A stretch of 64,000 nt of DNA, taken from positions 40,980 to 104,979 of the forward strand of contig NZ_ATWH01000013.1 of assembly GCF_000421145.1 (NCBI RefSeq). Reading direction: 5' to 3'. Origin of the DNA: Glaciibacter superstes DSM 21135 (GTDB lineage Bacteria; Actinomycetota; Actinomycetes; Actinomycetales; Microbacteriaceae). The translations under genes and the position numbers were made by a program. Positions 14,546 through 24,816 of the stretch are shown in pieces. Position 1 is the first letter of the stretch. The number at the start of each line of letters is the position of its first letter. The notes beneath the pieces were generated by a model. The model was not told the DNA's origin and made no database searches. It was given only the letters and a program-made list of their open reading frames with translations.

Positions 14546-16063
14546 TTATCGCCAGGCAGGCACCCAAATGTGCAGCTGCCAGAACAGGAACGGCGTCTGT
14601 GATCCGGTCCAGAGCGGGTAGAAGAAAATACTCACCAGGGTCGCCACCACGAGGAAGACCACCGTCACCATGGCGCCGCTCTTCCGCCGGTCGGGGTCGG
14701 CGGAGTCCCGGCCGAGGATGATCCCGATCACCAACGTGAGCCCGAGCAGGAGGTACGGCTCAAAGGCGATCGTGTAGAACTGAAAGACCGTGCGGTTCAG
14801 GTACAGCAGCCAGGGGAGATAACCGGCCGCGACTCCCATCAGAATGAGCCCGACACGCCATTCGCGATACCGGGCCAGGCGATACACGAGATAGCCCAGC
14901 GCAATGGTCGCCGCCCACCAGATCAGTGGATTCGCTACGGACGTGATCGCCTCGGAGCAGGTGTCGACGTGGCATCCGTTCTCGCCGAGCGACGAGCCCT
15001 GGTAGAACATGCTGGTCGGGCGGATCATCAGGAGCCAGGTGAGTGGATTGGCCTGGTAAGGGTGCGGGGTCTCCAAGCCGACGTGATAGTTGTACGCGGC
15101 GACCTGGTAGTGCCAGAAACTCTGCACCACGTGCGGCACCCATTCGAACGGCCCTGTCCAGGCGACACCGGGTGAGTTCGCCCAGCCGCGATAGAACCCG
15201 CCCTGGGTGACGAACCAGCCGGTCCAGGAGACGAGAAAGGTGAAGACCGCAACGGGCACCATCAGCAGGAACGTGGCAGGCGCCTGCTTGAGCAGGGCTG
15301 CGCTCAGCCAGAACGGGATACCAGCACGCCGTCTCGCCAGCGCGTCCACCACCACAAGATAAATCCCGAACGCGGCCAGGAAGTAGACCCCTGACCACTT
15401 CACCGAACTGGCGAGTCCGAAGGCCAGGCCGGCCGCAAGCAGCCAGGGTCGCCACCAGAGTGTGGGCCCCCAGGTCGGATCGTGCTCATTGTCACGGCGT
15501 TCAGCCATCCACGCGGCCAGGCGGCTGGAATGCCAACCCCGGTCGAGCAGCACGGCGCCGAAGCCGAGCAGGGCGAAGAACATGACGTAGTTGTCGAGCA
15601 ACGCGACGCGCGACATCACGATGGCGTGGCCGTCGATCGCCATCAGGAACCCGGCGATGGTGGCCAGCAACGTCGATCCGAACAGTTTCTTCGCGATCAC
15701 CATGAGCAGCACCACGGCCAGGATGCCGATGAGTGCCGTGACGATGCGCCACCCCCAGCTGCTGTCTGCACCGAAGACCGCCATGCCGAGGGCGATCAGC
15801 CATTTGCCGAGCGGGGGGTGGACGACAAACGACGGATCGCTGCTGAACCCGTTGGTTCTGCCCGCCTCGAAGTCGGGATTCGGGTCGTCCGGCCACGCAG
15901 ACTCGTAGCCGTTGTTGAACAGCGTCCAGGCATCCTTCACATAGAAGGTCTCGTCGAACACAAGCTGGTGCGGCGACCCGAGGTTCCAGAGGCGGAGCAT
16001 CGCGGCCAGGACGGTGACGGCGATGGGCCCTGCCCAGCGGAACCATCGGGTTGTTGCGAGCAC
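14546..16063 (-). CDS. polyprenyl-phosphate-mannose--protein mannosyltransferase (GT39)
   Basis: 505 residues with about ten transmembrane segments. The acidic motif of the first outer loop is seen in 'LVFDETFYVKDAW', followed by 'VVHPPLGKWLIALGM', then 'SSVKWSGVYFLAAFG' and the C-terminal 'PLTWLLMIRPTSMFY' region, all typical of bacterial PMT homologues. It would transfer mannose from a polyprenyl carrier to secreted proteins during export. The frame stays open upstream to 16687, but rsmI occupies that stretch; GTG 16063 is chosen because a leaderless -10 box (TACGAT) is 6 nt upstream. It is divergent from rsmI. Confidence 0.92.
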   Translation of the reverse strand: MLATTRWFRWAGPIAVTVLAAMLRLWNLGSPHQLVFDETFYVKDAWTLFNNGYESAWPDDPNPDFEAGRTNGFSSDPSFVVHPPLGKWLIALGMAVFGADSSWGWRIVTALIGILAVVLLMVIAKKLFGSTLLATIAGFLMAIDGHAIVMSRVALLDNYVMFFALLGFGAVLLDRGWHSSRLAAWMAERRDNEHDPTWGPTLWWRPWLLAAGLAFGLASSVKWSGVYFLAAFGIYLVVVDALARRRAGIPFWLSAALLKQAPATFLLMVPVAVFTFLVSWTGWFVTQGGFYRGWANSPGVAWTGPFEWVPHVVQSFWHYQVAAYNYHVGLETPHPYQANPLTWLLMIRPTSMFYQGSSLGENGCHVDTCSEAITSVANPLIWWAATIALGYLVYRLARYREWRVGLILMGVAAGYLPWLLYLNRTVFQFYTIAFEPYLLLGLTLVIGIILGRDSADPDRRKSGAMVTVVFLVVATLVSIFFYPLWTGSQTPFLFWQLHIWVPAWR

Positions 16064-16069
16064 CTGACC

Positions 16070-16075
16070 ATCGTA
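16070..16075 (-). promoter_or_regulatory. -10 box TACGAT, leaderless
   Basis: On the minus strand TACGAT is followed by 6 nt (GGTCAG) and the GTG start of the mannosyltransferase. Confidence 0.5.
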
Positions 16076-16121
16076 GTGATGGCTGAGCCCCCGAAGCCGT
16101 CTGGTAGTAGAGACTGGACAG

Positions 16122-16937
16122 ATGATCATCCTGGCCGCGACCCCGATCGGAAACCTCGGCGACGCATCCGCCCGCCTCGTGGACGCGCTCGGCACGGCAA
16201 CCGTCATTGCCGCCGAAGACACCAGGGTCACCGTGCACCTGCTCAAAGCGCTCGGCATCGACAACCGCCCGAAGCTCATCAGCCTGCACGACCACAATGA
16301 ACGCGACAAGGCTGCCGAACTCGTCGAACTGGCGCGGGACACCGACGTACTGGTGCTCAGTGACGCCGGGATGCCAACCGTTTCTGATCCCGGGTTCCAC
16401 CTGGTGGATGCCGCGGCCCAGGCGGGTGTCGTCGTCACGGCACTGCCCGGTCCGTCGGCGGTGCTCACGGCGCTCGCCGTGTCCGGACTGCCCACAGACA
16501 GATTCACCTTCGAGGGTTTCCTTCCTCGGAAGCCCGGCGATCGCCGGAGCGCCCTTCGCGCTCTGGCCTCAGAGGGACGCACCATGGTGTTCTTCGAGTC
16601 GCCGGCCAGGCTGGCTTCGTCACTGGCGGATGTCGCGGCGGCCCTCGGCTCGGATCGCCGGGTTGTGGTGTGCCGCGAGCTGACCAAGTTCTATGAAGAG
16701 GTCAAACGCGGTACTGCCGCCGAACTCGCCGAGTGGGCCGCCGGCGGCGTCAAAGGCGAGATCTGCCTGGTTGTTGCCGGTGCAGAGGCTCGGGTGATGG
16801 ACCTGGCGACAGGAGTCGCGGAAGTGCAGGCACTCGTCGCCGCCGGCACCAGGCTGAAGGATGCCGCAGCGGAGGTCTCGGCCGCCAGCGGGCTCGGCAA
16901 GCGCGACCTCTACGAGGCGGCACTCACCCGAAAGTAG
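16122..16937 (+). CDS. rsmI: 16S rRNA 2'-O-ribose C1402 methyltransferase
   Basis: 271 residues, normal for RsmI. N-terminal 'LAATPIGNLGDASARLVDAL', 'AAEDTRVT', 'LISLHDHNE', 'DAGMPTVSDPGF' and 'ALPGPSAVLTALAVSGLPTDRF' are the family's SAM-binding and fold motifs, and 'VVCRELTKFYEEVKRG' follows. It methylates C1402 of 16S rRNA using SAM. It is divergent from the mannosyltransferase, as in many actinobacteria. Confidence 0.96.
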   Translation: MIILAATPIGNLGDASARLVDALGTATVIAAEDTRVTVHLLKALGIDNRPKLISLHDHNERDKAAELVELARDTDVLVLSDAGMPTVSDPGFHLVDAAAQAGVVVTALPGPSAVLTALAVSGLPTDRFTFEGFLPRKPGDRRSALRALASEGRTMVFFESPARLASSLADVAAALGSDRRVVVCRELTKFYEEVKRGTAAELAEWAAGGVKGEICLVVAGAEARVMDLATGVAEVQALVAAGTRLKDAAAEVSAASGLGKRDLYEAALTRK

Positions 16938-17000
16938 CGGCCGGAATACCTGAGCTACTCTCACCGTTAACCCGATTAACGTGCGGGTCGGAGGTGTGAC

Positions 17001-18050
17001 GTGGCGCTTGCGGTGAGGTTTGAACTGTACGGGGGTCCGGAGGTCCTCGAGCTCGTCGATATCCCACGACCGCAGGCAGGAGCCGGCGAAGTGGTCGTCG
17101 AGGTGATGTCCGCAGGACTGAACCCCGTCGATTCCGGCATTCGGGAAGGCCAGTTCAAAGTTGAACGGCCTGCCGCCTTCCCTGCTGGGCAGGGGAGTGA
17201 CTTCGCCGGTTTCGTTGTCGACGTGGGCAGCACAGTCACTGGATGGAACGTGAATGACGCCGTCTTCGGCCACGCGTTTCGGTCGGCCCAGGCCACCTTC
17301 GTCGCCGTGCCGGCCGGTAACGTCATTCGCCGTCCGGACGGCCTGTCGTGGGAGATTGCCGGCAGCCTGCACTTGGCCGCCTCACTGGCGTGGGACGCCG
17401 TGCAGGGCGCGAACGCCGCCCCCGGTCGCACGATTCTCGTGCACGCGGCCGCCGGTGGTGTCGGCATGATCGCCGCGCAGTTGGCGAGGCTTCGCGGGGC
17501 GAGGGTGATCGGCACCGCGAGCCCGAGCAGCTTCGACTACCTGCGGCAGCGCGACATCATCCCCGTCGAATACGGGCCTGGCCTCGAAGAACGACTCGCG
17601 GACATTGCCCCTGGCGGCATCGACGCAGAACTCGAACACTTCGGTGCAGGCGCCATCGATATCGCCGATTCTGTCGAACCGACGGAGACCGCGGTCGTAG
17701 AGAGAATCGCGACACTGGTTGCGCAGCACCAGATCGTCGTTCCGATCGCCGCGATCTACCCGCTGGCGCAGGTTCAGGATGCCTACCGGGAGCTGGAGGC
17801 CGGTCACGCCCACGGGAAGATCGTGCTCAGCATGGTTCCCGTCGAATATGCCAGGCAGCGAGTTCTAGGGATCTACATGCGGGAGACAGAAGCGACCATG
17901 GACGACCCGAGCCACCAGGCCGGGCCACCGGCGCACGAGGTGCTGCCGCCGGTGGTGGGACACCTGCCGCACCGGATGGAACCGCGCAAACCGGGCGAAT
18001 CGCGCGCACCAGACGCCGAGCTCCCAACGGGCGCCGAGCCGACGTCGTAA
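17001..18050 (+). CDS. zinc-less quinone oxidoreductase-like protein (MDR superfamily), atypical
   Basis: 349 residues. N-terminal GroES-like domain ('VMSAGLNPVDSGIREGQF', 'GSDFAGFVVDVG') and the NADP-binding 'ILVHAAAGGVGMIAAQLARLRGARVIGTAS' region are clear. After 'FGAGAIDIADS' the usual segment of about 20-40 residues completing the Rossmann domain seems to be missing. The chain also continues about 65 residues past the usual end 'HGKIVLSM' with Pro/Arg-rich sequence that resembles read-through. Start GTG has GGAGGTG upstream. The fold is clear; activity is less sure. Confidence 0.8.
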   Translation: MALAVRFELYGGPEVLELVDIPRPQAGAGEVVVEVMSAGLNPVDSGIREGQFKVERPAAFPAGQGSDFAGFVVDVGSTVTGWNVNDAVFGHAFRSAQATFVAVPAGNVIRRPDGLSWEIAGSLHLAASLAWDAVQGANAAPGRTILVHAAAGGVGMIAAQLARLRGARVIGTASPSSFDYLRQRDIIPVEYGPGLEERLADIAPGGIDAELEHFGAGAIDIADSVEPTETAVVERIATLVAQHQIVVPIAAIYPLAQVQDAYRELEAGHAHGKIVLSMVPVEYARQRVLGIYMRETEATMDDPSHQAGPPAHEVLPPVVGHLPHRMEPRKPGESRAPDAELPTGAEPTS

Positions 18051-18095
18051 CGGCGGCCGCGACGTAACCGGGCCTGAGGCATCCGTCGCCCCTAA

Positions 18096-18101
18096 TAAGA
18101 T
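18096..18101 (+). promoter_or_regulatory. -10 box TAAGAT, leaderless metG promoter
   Basis: TAAGAT is followed by 7 nt and the ATG at 18109. This argues for that ATG rather than the one at 18100, which overlaps the box. Confidence 0.5.
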
Positions 18102-18108
18102 GGCCTGT

Positions 18109-19671
18109 ATGTCCGACGGCTCCTCCTTCTACGTCACCACGCCGATTTTCTACGTGAATGATGTCCCGCACATCGGGCACGCATACACGGAAGTGGCTGC
18201 CGACGTCCTCGCGCGGTGGCACCGGCAATCGGGTGAGCACGCCTGGCTGCTCACCGGAACCGACGAGCACGGCCAGAAGATCCTGCGCACCGCGATCGCC
18301 AACGGCACCACCCCGAAGGAATGGGCCGACCGCCTGGTCGAGACGGCGTGGAAGCCGCTGCTCGAGACGGTGAACATCGCCAACGACGATTTCATCCGCA
18401 CCACGGACCCGCGCCACGAGGTCAATGCTGCGAAGTTCCTGCAGCACCTGCACGATTCAGGGCACATCTATACCGGCGAGTACGAGGGCTACTACTGCGT
18501 CGGCTGCGAGGAATACAAGCAGCAGGGTGACCTCGTCGATGGCACAGGCGAGTTTGAGGGCCAGCTGGTCTGCGCCATCCACTCCAAGCCCGTTGAGCTG
18601 CTGCACGAGAAAAACTACTTCTTTCGCACCAGCGCGTTCGCCGAGCAGCTGCTCGCGTTGTACGAGTCGAACCCCGACTTCGTGCAGCCGGAGTCGGCCC
18701 GCAACGAGGTCGTCTCCTGGGTGAAGAACGGACTGGCCGACCTGTCGATCTCGCGCTCGAGCTTCGACTGGGGCATCAAAGTCCCGTGGGACGAAAGCCA
18801 CGTGGTCTACGTCTGGTTCGACGCCCTGCTCAACTACATCACCGCAGCCGGCTACGGGCACGACGACGAGAAGTTCGCGCGTCTCTGGCCGGCGACCCAC
18901 ATCGTGGGCAAAGACATCCTGCGTTTCCACGCCGTCATCTGGCCGGCGATGCTGATGGCCGCCGGCATCGACGTGCCCAAGCAGGTCTTCGGGCACGGCT
19001 GGCTGCTGGTCGGCGGCGAGAAGATGTCGAAATCGAAGCTCACCGGCATCGCGCCGAGCCAGATCACCGACACGTTCGGTTCAGACGCCTTCCGTTACTA
19101 TTTCATGCGCGCCATCAGCTTCGGCCAGGACGGCTCATTCTCCTGGGAAGACCTGTCTGCCCGCTACCAGTCTGAACTGGCCAACGGTTTCGGAAATCTG
19201 GCCTCCCGCGTCATCGCCATGGTGGTGCGTTACTGCGACGGCGTCATCCCGTCGCCTGGTTCGTTCGAGGCGGCAGACGAGGCCATCGCCGCGACCTCGA
19301 AACGGGTGACGGATGCCGCGGGCGAGTCCATCGACCGGCTCGCGATCCACGAGGCGATCGCCACGGTGTGGGAGCTGGTCGACGAGCTGAACGGCTACAT
19401 CACCAGCCAGGAACCGTGGGGGCTGGCCAAGGACCCAGCACGCCGTCTGCGTCTGGAAACCGTACTCTTCACCGCCGTGCGCGGACTCGGCACGCTGGCT
19501 GTGCTGCTCTCGCCTGTGGTTCCGGAGGCCGCCGCGAAGCTGTGGACGGCGCTCGACGGCACGGGGCTGGTCGGCGACGCCCGCATTGACCGTGCCTGGG
19601 AATGGACCGGCGGACCGAAGGTCGCCCCGCTCGAAGCGTTGTTCCCCCGCATCGAGGCGACGGTTGGCTAG
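18109..19671 (+). CDS. metG: methionyl-tRNA synthetase
   Basis: 520 residues, the short form without a C-terminal tRNA-binding domain. The HIGH motif is in 'PHIGHAYTEVAAD' near residue 20, the KMSKS motif in 'GEKMSKSKLTGIAP' near 305, and a zinc-knuckle-like part 'YYCVGCEEYK' lies between. It charges tRNA-Met. It is followed with overlap by tatD and rsmA, a common actinobacterial order. Confidence 0.97.
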   Translation: MSDGSSFYVTTPIFYVNDVPHIGHAYTEVAADVLARWHRQSGEHAWLLTGTDEHGQKILRTAIANGTTPKEWADRLVETAWKPLLETVNIANDDFIRTTDPRHEVNAAKFLQHLHDSGHIYTGEYEGYYCVGCEEYKQQGDLVDGTGEFEGQLVCAIHSKPVELLHEKNYFFRTSAFAEQLLALYESNPDFVQPESARNEVVSWVKNGLADLSISRSSFDWGIKVPWDESHVVYVWFDALLNYITAAGYGHDDEKFARLWPATHIVGKDILRFHAVIWPAMLMAAGIDVPKQVFGHGWLLVGGEKMSKSKLTGIAPSQITDTFGSDAFRYYFMRAISFGQDGSFSWEDLSARYQSELANGFGNLASRVIAMVVRYCDGVIPSPGSFEAADEAIAATSKRVTDAAGESIDRLAIHEAIATVWELVDELNGYITSQEPWGLAKDPARRLRLETVLFTAVRGLGTLAVLLSPVVPEAAAKLWTALDGTGLVGDARIDRAWEWTGGPKVAPLEALFPRIEATVG

Positions 19672-20608
19672 CGAAGCCCACCCACGGGCGCGGGAGCAGA
19701 CCTCGGGTCGCGACCTGAGCTACCCGCCCCTGCCCGAACCGCTCATCGTCGGGGTGTACGACAATCACACCCACTTAGAGATCTCCGACGGCGACAATCC
19801 GCTCGACTACCGGGAACACCTCGACCGCGCATCGAGCGTCGGCGTGCGCGGAGTCATCCAGGTCGGCGGCGACCTGGAGACGTCGCGCTGGTCGGCCGAG
19901 ACCGCTGCGGCAGAGCCACGGTTGCTCGCCGCGGTCGCGATCCACCCCAACGAAGCACCGGTGTATGAAGCCGCTGGAACGCTCGACGACGCCCTGGCCG
20001 AGATCGCCGAGCTGGCGGGCCGGCCGCGCGTGGTCGCCGTGGGGGAGACCGGGCTCGACTTCTTCCGCACGCCGGAAGAGGGGCGTGCGGCCCAGTTCCG
20101 CTCCTTCGAGGCGCATATCGAGATCGCCAAGGAGAACGGGCTCGCGCTGCAGATCCACGATCGCGACGCCCATTTCGACGTCATCCGCACGCTGCTGCGG
20201 GTCGGTGCCCCTGAGCGCACCGTGTTCCACTGCTATTCGGGCGATGCCGAGATGGCGAGGGTGTGCGCAGACAACGGCTGGTACCTCTCCTTCGCCGGCA
20301 ACGTCACCTTCAAGAATGCCGACAACCTGCGCGCCGCACTGGCCGTGGCGCCCCGGCGCCTGCTTCTTGCTGAGACGGACGCTCCCTTCCTCACTCCCAT
20401 GCCGTACCGGGGCCGGCCGAACGCGCCCTACCTGCTGCCGCACACCATCCGTGCGATGGCCGCTTACCTCGAAACGGATACCACGGTGCTGGCCGCGCAG
20501 ATCAGCTCGAACACCGAACTCGTCTACGGCCGTTGGGACGCAGAGCCGGTCACCGCGCCACACGAGCTCCACAACGGCGCGGAACCCTCGCACGGAGACC
20601 TGGCATGA
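19664..20608 (+). CDS. tatD: TatD family metal-dependent deoxyribonuclease
   Basis: 314 residues. 'YDNHTHLEI' gives the two metal-binding histidines, 'VGETGLDFFRTPEE' the catalytic Glu region, 'LQIHDRDAH' and 'VFHCYSGDAEMA' further histidines, and 'LLAETDAPFLTPMPYRG' the last Asp. It acts on DNA 3' ends in a metal-dependent way. The proposed start is TTG at 19664, which overlaps the metG stop; the next in-frame GTG is too close to the active site. An ATG at 19586 is open but lies inside metG. Confidence 0.9.
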   Translation: MASEAHPRAREQTSGRDLSYPPLPEPLIVGVYDNHTHLEISDGDNPLDYREHLDRASSVGVRGVIQVGGDLETSRWSAETAAAEPRLLAAVAIHPNEAPVYEAAGTLDDALAEIAELAGRPRVVAVGETGLDFFRTPEEGRAAQFRSFEAHIEIAKENGLALQIHDRDAHFDVIRTLLRVGAPERTVFHCYSGDAEMARVCADNGWYLSFAGNVTFKNADNLRAALAVAPRRLLLAETDAPFLTPMPYRGRPNAPYLLPHTIRAMAAYLETDTTVLAAQISSNTELVYGRWDAEPVTAPHELHNGAEPSHGDLA

Positions 20609-21534
20609 GCGACGATCTCTCGAGGGCGGCGGGACCGGATGCTGAGCACACAGCTGAGCACGGGCGTCACGCCGCGCCGCCGGCAAAGGCTCCGAGCGCC
20701 CTGCTCGGTCCGGCTGAAGTACGTGACCTCGCCGAAATGCTGGGCGTCAACCCGACCAAGAAGCTCGGCCAGAACTTCGTCATCGACGCCAACACGGTGC
20801 GTCGTATCGTCAAGACCGCAGGGGTTCAGGCCGGCGAGACCGTCGTGGAGGTCGGTCCGGGTCTCGGTTCCCTGACCCTCGGACTCACCGAAGCCGGAGC
20901 CACCGTCGTCGCCGTTGAGATCGACGGACGGCTGGCCGAGCAGTTGCCGCTGACCGTCGAGCTCATGCAGCCCGGCGCGCCGCTGACCGTTGTCACCGCC
21001 GATGCGCTCCGAATTGCACAGTTGCCTGGGGACCCGTCCCGGCTGGTCGCCAACCTGCCGTACAACGTGTCAGTGCCCGTGCTGCTGCATCTGCTTGAAC
21101 ACTTCGCGTCCATTCGCGCCGGCCTCATCATGGTGCAGGCGGAGGTGGGGGAGCGCCTCGCAGCGCCACCGGGCTCGAAGGTCTACGGGAGCCCGAGCGT
21201 CAAGTCAGCCTGGTACGGCGACTTCCGGGTCGCCGGCAAGGTGAGCAGACAGGTGTTCTGGCCGGTGCCGAACGTCGACTCGATCCTGATCGGATTCGAG
21301 CGACGCGGCGAGCAGCTCGAATCCGAGGAGCTGCGCCTGGCCACTTTTGCACTCGTCGACGCCGCCTTCCAGCAGCGCCGCAAGATGCTGCGGCAGGCGC
21401 TTTCAGAGGTTCTCGGCGACTCGGCCACGGCAACCGTCCTCATGAGCGAGGCCGGCATCGACCCGACCCTGCGCGGTGAACAGCTCACGGTGCACGACTT
21501 CCTGGCCGTCGCCCGCGTCTGGCAGCGTCGCTGA
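20605..21534 (+). CDS. rsmA: 16S rRNA A1518/A1519 dimethyltransferase
   Basis: 309 residues. 'KKLGQNFVIDANTVRRIV', the SAM motif 'VVEVGPGLGSLTLGL', and the catalytic 'NLPYNVSVPVLLHLL' are all present, with 'FWPVPNVDSILIGFER' after them. It dimethylates two adenines near the 3' end of 16S rRNA. ATG 20605 overlaps the tatD stop (ATGA). About 45 N-terminal residues before 'LLGPAEVRDLAEML' are extra compared with enterobacterial KsgA, which is common in actinobacteria. Confidence 0.96.
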   Translation: MSDDLSRAAGPDAEHTAEHGRHAAPPAKAPSALLGPAEVRDLAEMLGVNPTKKLGQNFVIDANTVRRIVKTAGVQAGETVVEVGPGLGSLTLGLTEAGATVVAVEIDGRLAEQLPLTVELMQPGAPLTVVTADALRIAQLPGDPSRLVANLPYNVSVPVLLHLLEHFASIRAGLIMVQAEVGERLAAPPGSKVYGSPSVKSAWYGDFRVAGKVSRQVFWPVPNVDSILIGFERRGEQLESEELRLATFALVDAAFQQRRKMLRQALSEVLGDSATATVLMSEAGIDPTLRGEQLTVHDFLAVARVWQRR

Positions 21535-21558
21535 CTCTCCACTGGCGGGCATGCGATG

Positions 21559-21652
21559 TGGCTAATTCAGGAGATCTCGTACCCGCGCTTCCGGCCGCCG
21601 CACTGGTCCGCAGGCTGCCGGCCGTCGCCAGCGGAATCTCCTGAGTTAGCCA
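21559..21652. repeat. long intergenic inverted repeat
   Basis: Arms TGGCTAATTCAGGAGAT (21559-21575) and ATCTCCTGAGTTAGCCA (21636-21652) pair over 17 bp with one mismatch (a G-U pair in RNA). The centre is 60 nt and itself GC-rich with CCGGCCG words. It lies between rsmA and ispE, both plus strand. Confidence 0.85.
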
Positions 21653-21781
21653 CGGCGGTCACACCTTCCCACTGGCGTCCGCAGGGTCGGCGTCTGCTGA
21701 ACTGGGGCTGCAGAGCTAGCGTCTGCAGAGCCGGCGGCCACCGAAACCGGGTACCCGTCAGGAGCGGGGGGCGCGCTGGAC

Positions 21782-21787
21782 TAGGTT
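21782..21787 (+). promoter_or_regulatory. -10 box TAGGTT, leaderless ispE promoter
   Basis: TAGGTT is followed by 6 nt (AGAAAC) and the ATG at 21794. Confidence 0.5.
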
Positions 21788-21793
21788 AGAAAC

Positions 21794-22729
21794 ATGACCA
21801 TCGCGGCCACCTCCCAGGGAGTGCGCGCGAGAGCGCCGGGGAAGATCAACGTCTTCCTCAAGGTCGGCCAAGTCATGGAAGACGGGTATCACGACGTCGC
21901 CACGGCCTACCAGGCGGTGTCTCTCACAGAGGATGTTCGGGCCTACCCTGCCGACGATTTCTCGGTCGCATTCACCGGCACCATCGACACGTCGGACCTT
22001 GCCACCGACGGCAGCAACCTCGCGATCAAGGCGGCCAGGGCGCTCGCCAGGTCGGCCGGATACCGCGGCGGAGTGCATCTCGAGATCGACAAGCATGTTC
22101 CGATCGCGGGCGGCATGGGCGGCGGTTCGGCGGATGCCGCTGCCACCCTGCTGGCGTGCGACGCGCTCTGGGGGCTCGAGGCCTCGAAGGAGGAGCTGCT
22201 CGCGCTCGCCGCGAAACTGGGCGCGGACGTCCCTTTCGCGCTCGTCGGCGGCACCGCCATCGGCACCGGGCGCGGTGACCAGCTCAGCCCCGCCCTGGCG
22301 AAAGGCGCCTTCCATTGGGTGCTCGCACTGGCCGAGTTCGGCATGTCGACGCCCGACGTCTATCGTGAGCTCGACCGGCACCGCGACCGTCATGCCCAAG
22401 ACATCTTCCCTGCCCAGCACCAGCCGACCGTCGATGCGAATGTGCTTCACGCGCTGCGCGCCGGAGACCCGTTGATGCTCGCCGAATCGCTCCACAATGA
22501 CCTGCAAGCTCCCGCGCTGCATCTCGCGCCCGGCCTCGGCAAGGTTCTGCAGCTTGGTGAGAGGAACGGCGCGCTTGCCGGCCTCTTGTCCGGCTCGGGT
22601 CCGACGGTGGCCTTCCTGGTTCCGGATGCCGACAGCGGGATGGAACTGCAGGTCGCGTTGTCGGCGTCCCGGCTCACGGCGGTGCGCGCGACTGGCCCGG
22701 TGCACGGCGCCCGTCTCATCCACGACTAG
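21794..22729 (+). CDS. ispE: 4-diphosphocytidyl-2-C-methyl-D-erythritol kinase
   Basis: 311 residues, GHMP kinase fold. '[15 protein letters not shown]' at the N-terminus, the ATP loop '[20 protein letters not shown]' near residue 110 and '[11 protein letters not shown]' near the C-terminus are diagnostic. It phosphorylates CDP-methylerythritol in the non-mevalonate isoprenoid pathway. Position after rsmA is the usual actinobacterial arrangement. Confidence 0.97.
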   Translation: MTIAATSQGVRARAPGKINVFLKVGQVMEDGYHDVATAYQAVSLTEDVRAYPADDFSVAFTGTIDTSDLATDGSNLAIKAARALARSAGYRGGVHLEIDKHVPIAGGMGGGSADAAATLLACDALWGLEASKEELLALAAKLGADVPFALVGGTAIGTGRGDQLSPALAKGAFHWVLALAEFGMSTPDVYRELDRHRDRHAQDIFPAQHQPTVDANVLHALRAGDPLMLAESLHNDLQAPALHLAPGLGKVLQLGERNGALAGLLSGSGPTVAFLVPDADSGMELQVALSASRLTAVRATGPVHGARLIHD

Positions 22730-22759
22730 CTGCCAGACGGAGCGCACAGGCTGGGCCGG

Positions 22760-22765
22760 TAAGCT
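22760..22765 (+). promoter_or_regulatory. -10 box TAAGCT, leaderless
   Basis: TAAGCT is followed by 7 nt and the ATG at 22773. Confidence 0.45.
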
Positions 22766-22772
22766 CGGCTCA

Positions 22773-24605
<1,833 letters not shown>

Positions 24606-24664
24606 GCCCGCAGAAGCTGTGACGGAGTGTGACGGACGACGCCACCGGTCGCAGTTTCTGGCGC

Positions 24665-24735
24665 TAATCTAATCTTTGTGCCTGGCGGAGTTGCGGCACA
24701 GACCCCCACCAGAACGTGTGTGGATTCTCTGTGCC
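24665..24735 (+). promoter_or_regulatory. promoter and structured leader of metQNI
   Basis: Two overlapping TAATCT words at 24665-24675 are candidate -10 boxes and leave a leader of about 140 nt. In it GGCACAGA (24695-24702) pairs with TCTGTGCC (24728-24735) around a 25-nt loop. The word CCACAGCGAA is repeated further on. I looked for SAM riboswitch cores and found none, so the leader is unclassified. Confidence 0.4.
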
Positions 24736-24816
24736 CGCTCGCCTGAACTCAGCTCCCTGGGCCCAACTTGCCACAGCGAACCTCGCAGGCGTCCACAGCG
24801 AAAGGGACCCCACACC

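Noticed and set aside
16064-16687. N-terminal extension of the mannosyltransferase
   Set aside because: The stretch is occupied by rsmI on the other strand and the extension has no membrane segments; GTG 16063 has a proper -10 box.
24606-24816. SAM riboswitch before metQ
   Set aside because: No core sequence of a SAM class could be recognised; only a simple stem is seen.
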